From the NCBI GenBank assembly GCA_017431225.1, contig JAFRLM010000014.1, forward strand, positions 53,172-117,171: 64,000 nt of DNA, in the 5' to 3' direction. Each line of letters starts with the position of its first letter. Positions within the stretch are counted from its first letter, which is position 1. The notes under the pieces are model-generated. The model searched no databases. It worked only from the letters and a program-made list of their open reading frames with translations, and was not told where the DNA came from. The position numbers and the translations under genes are program-made. Shown here one piece after another: positions 24,013-32,047 of the stretch. Origin of the DNA: Erysipelotrichaceae bacterium (GTDB lineage Bacteria > Bacillota_I > Bacilli_A > Erysipelotrichales > Erysipelotrichaceae).

Positions 24013-24580
24013 ACTTTATCCTTTCTATAGGTTTCTTTAATTAATTGTGTGGTCAATTTAGATGCTTCTTAAGCGATCTGAAATCCGGCTGATGGTGGCT
24101 GCGCACTGAAGATAATGTCATAGAGCTTTTTGACAAATCAATCAGCAAGGACAACAAAAACTTTAGAGTGTTGTTCATTATGGTTTCGCCCCCCCCCGAG
24201 CCAAAGGACTCTGCCTGACTTTAATATAGCGGAACAAAGTCTTTCAGCTCGGTTATGTGGGCTGATTCATTAAGAAAAATGAGCTGGCCCAAAATATCGC
24301 AATTTCGTCCCAATTTATTAAAACCTTAGTGATGGACTTTATTATAAAGACGATACACTTTGATAAACGCACCGGTACAGCATCTATATAACCCGCTATC
24401 CGAGGGCAATATCAGAGAAAACCGCATTAAAACGAGAAACACATTGTTTTGTGCTTTGATTCTGTATATGACTTTTGTAAGTATACATTTGTCCTACTAT
24501 CGTGTAATATCACAAGTAGTGTTATGGAATGCTTTGTGCATGGAGGCATTAAAACATACGTCGTATTGGAGAAAACCTGA
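24013..24580. other. 568-bp AT-rich stretch without a recognisable gene
   Basis: Stops occur in all frames at short intervals. There is a run of nine C residues at 24189-24197, which is out of character with the AT-rich surroundings. Short open fragments (for example one ending LFIMVSPPPEPKDSA) match nothing I recognise. Probably decayed DNA between the lipoprotein cluster and the two-component genes; the promoter for the response regulator should lie in its last part. Confidence 0.5.
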
Positions 24581-25309
24581 ATGATAATAAATATCGCTAT
24601 AGTTGACGATTCAGAAACAGATATACGCACAGTTAAAAACGCTATATCCAGCGCCTTTTACGGAACAGAAATTCTTGTTCGAACAAGGGTTTTCGTCGAT
24701 CCCAATGACTCCGCTTTACTTCAAAGAAAATACGATGTTTATATTCTGGATATCGATATGGATGGTTCAGAGACCAGAGGATTTGAATTATCTGCAAAAA
24801 TCAAAGAAAACTACCCGACTACAGTAATTATGTTCTGCAGCAATCATGATGATCTTGTGTTTGACTCTTTTAAGCTGAATACGTTTTATTTCATTCGCAA
24901 ACAAGACCGGTTAACAGAAGATATAAAAGCCGCTTTTATTAAATACATCGATATGCTTTCAAACAATAGCTACATCGCAAAAAATAAAAACGGAATCTAT
25001 AAGATCTCATTAAAAGATGTTTTGTATTTCGAAGTCAGTCATAATGATCTGTATATACACTTCGTTAACGGAAGAGAGATCAAAGAGAGAAAACAGATCG
25101 CCATTGTCTATGACGAAGTCAAAAACAAAGGTTTCGTAATGATCGGAAAAAGCTTTGTAGTAAATACGAAATACATCATTTCCATCAATAAGTCGCAACG
25201 CTCAGTTACGCTAACCAACAGGCAGACGATACAAATGACCGTTAAACAGCTCGAAGAATTTAAGCATTTTTTTGATAATTCTCAGGGAGAAATAAACAAT
25301 GATATTTGA
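24581..25309 (+). CDS. LytTR-family response regulator (AgrA/ComE type)
   Basis: 242 residues. The receiver domain (1 to about 125) has the acidic pair IVDDSE and a phospho-acceptor in VYILDIDMDG (Asp57 likeliest); the C-terminal LytTR DNA-binding domain (about 140-235) has DVLYFEVSHNDLYIHFVNG, KGFVMIGKSFVVNTKYI and SVTLTNRQTIQMT. Regulates transcription in response to its partner kinase, whose gene starts 11 bp before this gene ends. GGAG lies 9 nt before the ATG. AT-rich. No cognate agrB or agrD is visible. Confidence 0.9.
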   Translation: MIINIAIVDDSETDIRTVKNAISSAFYGTEILVRTRVFVDPNDSALLQRKYDVYILDIDMDGSETRGFELSAKIKENYPTTVIMFCSNHDDLVFDSFKLNTFYFIRKQDRLTEDIKAAFIKYIDMLSNNSYIAKNKNGIYKISLKDVLYFEVSHNDLYIHFVNGREIKERKQIAIVYDEVKNKGFVMIGKSFVVNTKYIISINKSQRSVTLTNRQTIQMTVKQLEEFKHFFDNSQGEINNDI

Positions 25310-26609
25310 CTTAGTGGTTAATCTTTTTGAGAGTGTGCTGTTTATATATTTCCTTTATTCGTTATCCAAAACACATAAGCAAAATGCAGTTCTATACTCA
25401 TGGATTGCAATAATAGCCAATTTTACAATCATTTCAACAATAAATATATTTTCTCCTTCCGAAAGTCTGTTGTTTATTGTTTTTGTATTAATCTATTTTC
25501 TATACTTAAGCGCAACGACAGATTTGCAAAAACCCCTTTTGCTGGTGTATGCATTATTGCCGATGTCTGTTGCGGCCGTGACAAATTCGGTTTTTGATAT
25601 ATCTTTCATTCTTCTATTCGGGAAGGAGAGATCCTTTTTGGAATTATTGAATCTATATGGCGTACCAACAACAATAATCGTTCAACTAATACACGTAATC
25701 TGTTTTTATTGCCTGACAAAACTATTGCGCTCAAGACTTCCGAAACTATCCGATAAAGAATGCATCATTCTTTCGCTGCTTTTACTGACAGCCTGCGCTG
25801 TTTCCACCTGTCTGGAAACAGTTTATCTGGATTATGAAAATACAAAAACTTATTTAGCAATCGGCGTTTACTGTTCATCTGCTTTTATTATCCTTATCGC
25901 TGTTCTCTTCAATCTGATATATGCCCGGATCTCGCTGGAAAACAAATTGAACCTTGAAAACACAATTCTGAAAACACAATTATCCTCTAACGAGCAGATC
26001 CTCAAAGCCCAGCAAAACATTCACAGTCTTCGCCACGACATAAAGCATCTTATAACTCTTCTCAAAGAGAACAATAATCAGCCGATGTCTGACGAAATAA
26101 AGGATGTTATCAAAAAGTACGATACTGTCAAAGAAAAACGGTTTGATCATTTTAACACGGCTATCCCGGCTGTGAATTACGTGTTAAATGTCAAGCGTGA
26201 AGAAGCCATTGAGAAAGGTATCGATCTTAAATGCACTCTAAACATTACACATGATCCCGGATTCGAAACCGAAGACCTGTTTCTTCTTCTCTCGAATCTG
26301 CTGGACAATGCCATTAAGCACATCGGTTTCAACAAAAGGATCGATCTTGAAATCAAGGAGATCGAAGAACTCTTCTGCATTACAATCACGAATTCCGTTA
26401 ATGGTCAGGTACTGGATGAAAACAACGAATTTATCGTCAAAGGCGGTTCAAAGGAACACGGCTTTGGCCTTAAGACCATTGAACTGCTGGCAAACAAATA
26501 TGACGGATATATATCCTGCAGACAGATCGGCGGCGATGTAGTGGTGACGGTCTATCTGAATGAGCCTTTCCCTCAGATCGAGCAGGAAAACGCCGAAGAC
26601 TCAAAATAA
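25299..26609 (+). CDS. AgrC-like sensor histidine kinase
   Basis: 436 residues. About six membrane helices (1-205) form the sensor region. A coiled segment (LENKLNLENTILKTQLSS) leads to the phospho-acceptor box SLRHDIKHLITLL (about 245), then a GHKL ATPase of the HATPase_c_5 type with N box LLSNLLDNAIKHI (about 340) and G box KEHGFGLKTIELLANKYDG (about 390-408). Signals to the overlapping response regulator gene. AgrC-type kinases usually sense a peptide; no peptide gene is seen here. Confidence 0.9.
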   Translation: MIFDLVVNLFESVLFIYFLYSLSKTHKQNAVLYSWIAIIANFTIISTINIFSPSESLLFIVFVLIYFLYLSATTDLQKPLLLVYALLPMSVAAVTNSVFDISFILLFGKERSFLELLNLYGVPTTIIVQLIHVICFYCLTKLLRSRLPKLSDKECIILSLLLLTACAVSTCLETVYLDYENTKTYLAIGVYCSSAFIILIAVLFNLIYARISLENKLNLENTILKTQLSSNEQILKAQQNIHSLRHDIKHLITLLKENNNQPMSDEIKDVIKKYDTVKEKRFDHFNTAIPAVNYVLNVKREEAIEKGIDLKCTLNITHDPGFETEDLFLLLSNLLDNAIKHIGFNKRIDLEIKEIEELFCITITNSVNGQVLDENNEFIVKGGSKEHGFGLKTIELLANKYDGYISCRQIGGDVVVTVYLNEPFPQIEQENAEDSK

Positions 26610-26658
26610 GCCTGCCAGACCTCCGCCCGATATTCCCATCGATCACTGTTCACAGACT

Positions 26659-26684
26659 CCGCCCGGCCAACGGGCGGTTTTGTT
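26659..26684 (+). terminator. intrinsic terminator after the two-component genes
   Basis: CCGCCCG-5 nt-CGGGCGG hairpin followed by TTTTGTTTTC, 50 bp downstream of the kinase stop. Confidence 0.85.
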
Positions 26685-26743
26685 TTCTTGACATTTTTAG
26701 CGGATCTGTCATTTTTGATTCAGTATTAGAGAATATATCCGGA

Positions 26744-26752
26744 TGATATAAT
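26744..26752 (+). promoter_or_regulatory. extended -10 promoter of the unknown two-gene operon
   Basis: TGATATAAT (26744-26752) is an extended -10 element 34 bp upstream of the start at 26787. No good -35 hexamer lies at 16-18 bp, which is usual for extended -10 promoters. Confidence 0.5.
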
Positions 26753-26786
26753 TAAAAGAGAGATTCTTTGAGAAAGGATGATAATC

Positions 26787-28073
26787 ATGGTCGACAGCAC
26801 AACTTTTACTGTTAACAGCACCAATCTCACCATGCGGATACAGCAGGCGGAGATGTATCTGAAAGAATTTGAAAACGAAGTCAAAAGAGCACAGGGAGCT
26901 ACCGGCATTTTCCGCTCGCGTGAGGATGCTTTATCACGTATCAAGATCCTCAACGAGTTTGCCCCGGATGACCCGAGGGTCAAGGATCTTTTTCAGAGAG
27001 CCCGGAACTGTGTCATCGGCTCTACCGGCAACTTCACCGAGATCACCGGCGCGATGACCCAGTATCTCGTAAATGAAGAAAACATCCGCAAACTCTACTG
27101 CGAGAAGAGCGAGAACGGCTGGAAGGAGCTGACCGCGCAATACGCGGACAAAACACTTGAAAAAATCTATCCGGCACCCGATCCGATGAACGATTCGATG
27201 GATGAAGTGACCGGCAAATACGTCATTCTGGACGAAGTCCGTTACCCGATGAACCAGTTTATGGGCGTTACCGGCGAATTCATCTCTGTCGGCAAACGCT
27301 CGACCGGAATGTATTTCGTCAAGATCAACAGCAGAAAGTGGCTCGGACCTTACGAAGCCGTTAAGCGTTACCGCCGGCTTGTGGATTCCACGATGATGGA
27401 AGTCGACACCTGGACAGTCCTCGGTGAGATCGCCGACGTGACCATGGAGATCCCGGAAGCCGGACAGAAAAAGGTCGGCGGACCGGTCTACGCAGTAGTC
27501 GTTGAACCGATCGCTCTCTATGTGCCGGGACATGTTCTCGGTCTGTATGATCCGGAACGTGAAAACAGCGGACGTTTCCTCGGTGAAGAAGAAGTCGCCG
27601 GGATCAAGGAAAGCTGGTATACCGAAAAATCCGTACCGGAAGATGTAACTCCGGAACATCTCGTTGAGATCTTCCGTCAGGCGATCAAGGAAAAGAACTA
27701 CGATCTTTATACCGACTGCATCCAGCCGGAAAGAAGACAGAATCCCACTCAGGAATCTTTGCTTCTTTATCATTGGGATCTTCATCAGGAGCGTTTCCAC
27801 GGGGAATACGTTCATGCCGAAGTCGTCCCGGATGCCACCAAAATCACAGTGGTCAAGGGCTATAACGATGAAAAGGGTCTTGATTCCTACTTCCTCTCTT
27901 CCGAGGATCAGCAGAAGATCGCCGAAAGATACGGCGATAAAGTCGAATACGCGTCCGTACAGACCATTGCCTTTGACAAGAACGGCAAGCAGCTGGGCAG
28001 TCCGGTAAGAAGAAATCTTATCCGCACCAACGGCGGCAGATGGTATGTGCGTGATTACGAGATCCGGTTCTGA
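26787..28073 (+). CDS. uncharacterised protein with N-terminal coiled coil and C-terminal NTF2-like region
   Basis: 428 residues from the ATG at 26787, which is 9 nt after AAAGG; the ATG at 26778 overlaps that site. An N-terminal helical, coiled-coil-prone region (about 10-100, RIQQAEMYLKEFENEVKRA) precedes a middle domain (about 140-270) and a C-terminal segment (about 285-428, PEHLVEIFRQAIKEKNYDLYTDC to GGRWYVRDYEIRF) whose pattern resembles NTF2-like/DUF4878 folds. There is no signal peptide or membrane segment, so it is probably cytoplasmic. No family recognised. It forms an operon with the next gene, 41 bp apart; a terminator ends the pair. GC content is back to the chromosomal norm. Confidence 0.75.
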   Translation: MVDSTTFTVNSTNLTMRIQQAEMYLKEFENEVKRAQGATGIFRSREDALSRIKILNEFAPDDPRVKDLFQRARNCVIGSTGNFTEITGAMTQYLVNEENIRKLYCEKSENGWKELTAQYADKTLEKIYPAPDPMNDSMDEVTGKYVILDEVRYPMNQFMGVTGEFISVGKRSTGMYFVKINSRKWLGPYEAVKRYRRLVDSTMMEVDTWTVLGEIADVTMEIPEAGQKKVGGPVYAVVVEPIALYVPGHVLGLYDPERENSGRFLGEEEVAGIKESWYTEKSVPEDVTPEHLVEIFRQAIKEKNYDLYTDCIQPERRQNPTQESLLLYHWDLHQERFHGEYVHAEVVPDATKITVVKGYNDEKGLDSYFLSSEDQQKIAERYGDKVEYASVQTIAFDKNGKQLGSPVRRNLIRTNGGRWYVRDYEIRF

Positions 28074-28114
28074 TGACCGGGATGCAGCTGCATTGATGTA
28101 AAGGAGAACAGAAT

Positions 28115-29329
28115 ATGGGTGAAGGTATTGATTTCGATAAGCTTAGTATTGAAGAACGCTTTGAACTCCTTCAGGAGCAGGAAGACGATGCGCAGATCGC
28201 CATGTCTTTCCTGTCTGTCGATGAAAAGGTATTCGAATATGAACTTGGCGGGTTTACCCAGCGGACCAATAATTTTACCAGTCACTTAAACAAACTGATC
28301 GAAGTCCGTGATTTCAGCACCACAGACAACATGATGAAGGCGCTGTACATGAATGATCTGGGCGACAGCGGATGGATCCGCACTTACTATCGGAAGAACG
28401 GAACTACGCTGTCATACACTGACGGCAGGCTGGTCACGTCGGATTACGACGATGATGAGATCCGGTGCCTGAACACCGGACGGGAATATCTCAAAGATAT
28501 CGAAATGCTCAGCGACGCCTGTTATCACGTGAACAAAATGCTCAGAAAATTTCCGCTGGAAGCTTCCTATAACTACTTATGCTGGGTCGATAATTTCTCT
28601 GAGGGAGATTATGACGAAGATCTTTACGCCCGCATCGACACCCAGCTCGAAACGGTCGACTGGCAGCTCAGCCGCACAAGGGAGATCCCGGCCGGTAGAG
28701 CTAATGATTACGCGGCGTTATATGCCCTGAAGATCCGGGAACTCGAGAACCAGAAGTCCCAGGTGATGGATGAGTACTACAAAAGGAGGCTTCAGGATTA
28801 TCAGGAAGACCTGAAGAAGAGAGGACTGGACGACTGCATTAAAGAGTCGTCACCCGGAAAATACGAGGTGAGATATGACTGGTCTACAAAAATGCAGGTC
28901 ATAGATAATTACACGAACATCCTGACAAGGCAGACGCCTACCGAGGATAAAATGAAAGAGATCCGCGATGAATGCACGAAACTGATGAGTGAGAAGATCC
29001 GCCCCTACAGCAACCAGATCACCCACAAGCCGTGCCAGGATGCGCTCGATGCCATGACCGGACTCGTGCGTGAAGTCCAGAGACATGCCATGGAGAACAT
29101 CGATACCCATGAAGCTTTTTCCGATGGTAAAGATGCTCCTTTCTGTTTCATGAAGAATCCGCCGAGCCTTGACTCCGCGACATCGCGATATGATTTCAAA
29201 CCGTCGAAGGCTGATCCGTGGGATCACGGGACCGAGCTCAAGAAACTCTACGAAATGATCGCGGACGCGCTGACTTCGCAGTGCAAAGACTTTGTGTACA
29301 ATCAGCCTCTGCCTGCGATATTCAAGTAA
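28115..29329 (+). CDS. uncharacterised helical protein, partner of the preceding gene
   Basis: 404 residues, acidic, with long charged helices (for example LYALKIRELENQKSQVMDEY about 207-226 and QDYQEDLKKRGLDD). No membrane segments, signal peptide, nucleotide-binding motif or catalytic signature that I can see. AAAGGAG lies 10 nt before the ATG. The second gene of a two-gene unit with 26787-28073 and followed by a terminator. I do not recognise the family; a structural or regulatory partner of the first protein is the simplest guess. Confidence 0.75.
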   Translation: MGEGIDFDKLSIEERFELLQEQEDDAQIAMSFLSVDEKVFEYELGGFTQRTNNFTSHLNKLIEVRDFSTTDNMMKALYMNDLGDSGWIRTYYRKNGTTLSYTDGRLVTSDYDDDEIRCLNTGREYLKDIEMLSDACYHVNKMLRKFPLEASYNYLCWVDNFSEGDYDEDLYARIDTQLETVDWQLSRTREIPAGRANDYAALYALKIRELENQKSQVMDEYYKRRLQDYQEDLKKRGLDDCIKESSPGKYEVRYDWSTKMQVIDNYTNILTRQTPTEDKMKEIRDECTKLMSEKIRPYSNQITHKPCQDALDAMTGLVREVQRHAMENIDTHEAFSDGKDAPFCFMKNPPSLDSATSRYDFKPSKADPWDHGTELKKLYEMIADALTSQCKDFVYNQPLPAIFK

Positions 29330-29410
29330 CGTCCGCTTCCGTTCTGCAACAGTATTCGCAGACAGAAAAACCGGACGATCCTTTCGCAGCTCAATTAAAC
29401 ACAATAGAAA

Positions 29411-29441
29411 AAACAGACTCGGCTTCCCGCCGGGTCTGTTT
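29411..29441. terminator. intrinsic terminator between the unknown operon and codB
   Basis: AAACAGACTCGGC / GCCGGGTCTGTTT hairpin with one G-T pair and A/T-rich flanks on both sides, so it can serve the plus-strand operon and the convergent codB. Confidence 0.75.
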
Positions 29442-29482
29442 GCGCTTTATAAGCAAGCCGGCTTTACCGGCCGTAAAAGCTC

Positions 29483-30721
29483 TTAGCGTTTCAGTTTATG
29501 GCCGAGGATATAGATCACTGCCGCGACCGCCATACCGTTGATCGAGGCAACGCCCCAGTGCAGCAGGTTGGCTACGATCGCGCCGGCGATCACACCGATA
29601 ACAGCTGCCCAGTCAACGACTATGTCTGATCCGACGTGATCGTATTCCTCCGGATGCAGAAAATACGCCAGAACGAGAATGATACCGACCGGCGGAAGCG
29701 TGCAGTTGAGGATATTCAGCCAGCTGACAAAATTCCAGTAAAGCCAGATCGCGGACAGGGTGCCGATGATGCCTGAGATCAGGACCATCGGTTTTTTATC
29801 CTTTCCGAAGATGTTCGCCAGTCCCAGTCCGGCAGAATACAGCGCATTGTCATTCGTTGTCCAGATATTCAGACCGAGGACCAGGATCGCGACATAGAAA
29901 AGACCGAGATTGATCATGACTTCAAAGATATCATTGCCGCCTACGTAGATCGAGGATACGGCGCCCATGAAAAACATCAGGGAATTGCCAATGAAGAAGG
30001 CGATGACCGTCGTGATCACACCATCTTTCGCGTTCTTCGCGAAACGGGCGAAATTCGGAGTTGCTGTACCGCCCGAAACAAAGGAGCCGACTACGAGGCC
30101 GGCGCCGCCGATCATCGTCAGCGTGCCGGAGGAACGGGCAAAGTTCTCCAGGAAAGTGCCGTTGCCCCGCTGGACCGCCAGGATCATGGCGACAGTGCCC
30201 AGGATCGCCACGCAGGGAACAGCGATATAACTGACGACCGTCAGCGACTTGATACCGAAATAGGCGGAAGAAGTCATCAGGATGCCGGCGATGATGACCA
30301 GAAGATAGGTCACGAAAGTGCTGCCGCCGAAAAGCTCATTGGCGACCGGGATCGCGAACATCGCCACTCCGACCCCGAACCAGCCGATCTGCGTCAGCGA
30401 GATCATCGCCGAAGAGATATAGGAACCTTTTCTGCCGAAAGCCTTGACCGCCAGAAGATCCATCGACATGCCGGTCTTGGCTGCCACATAGGCAAGCGAG
30501 CCGGTATAAAACGACAGGATGATACCGCCCAGGATCAGGGCTCCCAGGAACCCTCCGAAATCCAGGCCGTCCGCCAGCTGCTGGCCGACCCACATGCTGG
30601 CGGAGAAGAAGGTAAATCCCAGCATGATCATGAACATGGTCAGGAAACTGCGGCGCTGGCTCTTCGGCACCGCGGAAGTCGAGAAGTCGACATCTTTTAC
30701 TTTTTCATTCTTTGTTGTCAT
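29483..30721 (-). CDS. codB: cytosine permease
   Basis: 412 residues, 12 predicted membrane helices, NCS1 family. It closely follows the CodB pattern: MLGFTFFSASMWVGQQL, TGMSMDLLAVKAFG, QIGWFGVGVAMFAIPV, VVGSFVSGGTATPNFARF, VLGLNIWTTNDNALYSAGLG, LNCTLPPVG. Imports cytosine by proton or sodium symport for pyrimidine salvage. Starts 12 bp after the phosphoribosyltransferase gene. No cytosine deaminase is in the window. Confidence 0.92.
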   Translation of the reverse strand: MTTKNEKVKDVDFSTSAVPKSQRRSFLTMFMIMLGFTFFSASMWVGQQLADGLDFGGFLGALILGGIILSFYTGSLAYVAAKTGMSMDLLAVKAFGRKGSYISSAMISLTQIGWFGVGVAMFAIPVANELFGGSTFVTYLLVIIAGILMTSSAYFGIKSLTVVSYIAVPCVAILGTVAMILAVQRGNGTFLENFARSSGTLTMIGGAGLVVGSFVSGGTATPNFARFAKNAKDGVITTVIAFFIGNSLMFFMGAVSSIYVGGNDIFEVMINLGLFYVAILVLGLNIWTTNDNALYSAGLGLANIFGKDKKPMVLISGIIGTLSAIWLYWNFVSWLNILNCTLPPVGIILVLAYFLHPEEYDHVGSDIVVDWAAVIGVIAGAIVANLLHWGVASINGMAVAAVIYILGHKLKR

Positions 30722-30733
30722 TTTTCTTTCCCC

Positions 30734-31834
30734 TTAACGAACGGAAACATACGTGTTCAGCGCCTCTTTGAATTCAGCGATGCGTCCTTCCGCGATCTTC
30801 TTCAGTGTGGGCGCCTCTTCTTTGAGCGCACGGATATAATCCTGTTCCTGCTGATAGAGTTTCTCGCAGAGATCTTTCTCAAGATAACGGTAGCCATTGG
30901 CATCGATCCATTCCTCAAGGCTGATCTTCAACGGATGTCCGAGACGTTCCGCCAGCAGTTCAAGGATATCGATGCGGCCGCTTCTTTCGCGGACCGCTTC
31001 CCAGTATTCAAGCACTTCCCCGATATGTTCGTTGATCTCATAGCGGCGCGCCCCGCCATCGTAAATGATGCATTTTTCAAAGATCGGATCTCTCTGCGAG
31101 AGCGTGATCCTGCGGTATTCCGGATCGACGATCCCCTTTTCACCCCAGTAGAAATCGATGTTTTTGATCTGGATCCCGGCAACGCCGGCATTCTCGTAAC
31201 AGCTGAACATACCGCCGTAGAAGACGACGTTAAAACCTTCGAATTCCGGCCAGAAACAGCGGATCTTCTCTGTCATCTCTTCGGCGATCTCTACAGCCCT
31301 CGTACCGCCGATCGTGAAGGCGAGGATATTCTTCAGCCTTGCATCGTGCTGCTTGTAGAAATCCAGCACATGATTGAGACAGTAAATCAGAGTCTCGCCG
31401 CTCGCGATGATATCTCCCATGAGCAGAGTCCCGTCCGGTACGACCGCCAGTTTGCTGTAGCGGGCATCCAGTCCGACGATCTCCTTGCCGTCAAAAACAC
31501 GCTCACAGGACAGGAAACTGATGTCATGCACCGGAATGCTCTGTAAATAACAGCTTTCCTCCATCGGGTAATTCAACGCGCCCCGCAGGATCGTAAGGAT
31601 ATTGACCGGATGCAGGAAATGCTGTTCGCTGAAGTAGCGCAGAGCCGCGGAAGTTGCCGGCAAAAGAGCCTTGTAGACATCAAAACCAACGACTTCAGGC
31701 GAATTCAGCAGCTTTGCGATCTTCGGATCGGAAAGCACGTAATAATGGTTTTTGAAGTTCCCTTCCAGTTCACCGAAGGAGATGCCGCCTTCGTTAAACA
31801 GAGGTTTAAGCTGCACATCATTAAAGTAATCCAT
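30734..31834 (-). CDS. large type I phosphoribosyltransferase-fold protein
   Basis: 366 residues from the ATG at 31834 (AAGGGG 7 nt upstream). The frame stays open to a TTG at 31924, but that part lies across a leader terminator. A PRPP-binding loop is visible at residues 132-150 (VVPDGTLLMGDIIASGETL, compare the DD-IATGGTL signature), preceded by TILRGALNYPMEES (about 81), which resembles the flexible-loop/hood region of uracil and orotate enzymes. The protein is much larger than single-domain PRTases (180-230 residues), with an unassigned C-terminal 150 residues. Co-transcribed with codB, so nucleobase salvage is the likely role, but the base used is not evident. Confidence 0.7.
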   Translation of the reverse strand: MDYFNDVQLKPLFNEGGISFGELEGNFKNHYYVLSDPKIAKLLNSPEVVGFDVYKALLPATSAALRYFSEQHFLHPVNILTILRGALNYPMEESCYLQSIPVHDISFLSCERVFDGKEIVGLDARYSKLAVVPDGTLLMGDIIASGETLIYCLNHVLDFYKQHDARLKNILAFTIGGTRAVEIAEEMTEKIRCFWPEFEGFNVVFYGGMFSCYENAGVAGIQIKNIDFYWGEKGIVDPEYRRITLSQRDPIFEKCIIYDGGARRYEINEHIGEVLEYWEAVRERSGRIDILELLAERLGHPLKISLEEWIDANGYRYLEKDLCEKLYQQEQDYIRALKEEAPTLKKIAEGRIAEFKEALNTYVSVR

Positions 31835-31855
31835 AGTATCCCCTTGCTTATTCAT

Positions 31856-31893
31856 AAAAAAAACGGGTCGGAAAACCATATCAGTTTCCGGCC
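31856..31893 (-). terminator. leader terminator upstream of the phosphoribosyltransferase gene
   Basis: On the minus strand GGCCGGAAAC (31893-31884), a 7-nt loop, and GTTTTCCGACC (31876-31866) form a hairpin followed by CG and eight T residues (31863-31856). It ends 22 nt before the start codon, in the classic position for transcription attenuation. Confidence 0.75.
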
Positions 31894-31992
31894 ACTCATG
31901 TCTCGGTACATTCAGGAACTTCAACTTCGTGGTTCCGGATTGCCCATAAAACTTCCTTTAAAATTATAGTTTTCCAGGCTCCTCAACGTCAA
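31856..31992 (-). promoter_or_regulatory. promoter and structured leader (candidate riboswitch or attenuator) of the PRTase-codB operon
   Basis: TTGACG (31992-31987), 18-nt spacer and TATAAT (31968-31963) set a transcript start near 31956 and a leader of about 120 nt. The leader contains a GGAAC/GTTCC hairpin (31936-31932 with 31919-31915) and an AGTTT segment (31953-31949) that can pair with AAACT (31887-31883), the 5' arm of the terminator, giving mutually exclusive folds. It does not match purine, preQ1, TPP, ykkC-type or PyrR elements as I know them. Confidence 0.55.
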
Positions 31993-32047
31993 CGGAAAAC
32001 AAAGATGTTCTAAGAACAGAAGCAGGGCCTGTATGCCCTGCTCCGTC

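Noticed and set aside
24061..24260. Transposase or recombinase remnant around the nine-C run
   Set aside because: Short open pieces in this stretch have no recognisable transposase or recombinase motif and no inverted repeats were found at its edges.
24360..24584. 74-codon frame just upstream of the response regulator, possibly an AgrD-like signal peptide precursor
   Set aside because: No ribosome binding site, no AgrD-like amphipathic helix with Cys core and acidic tail, and it ends inside the start of the next gene.
31870..31890. GATATGG in the leader as part of a purine riboswitch
   Set aside because: Only this short match is present; the rest of the purine aptamer core is absent and the motif forms the terminator loop.
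31835..31924. TTG-initiated extension (30 residues) of the phosphoribosyltransferase
   Set aside because: It would be translated across the leader terminator and U run, while the ATG at 31834 has a good AAGGGG site.
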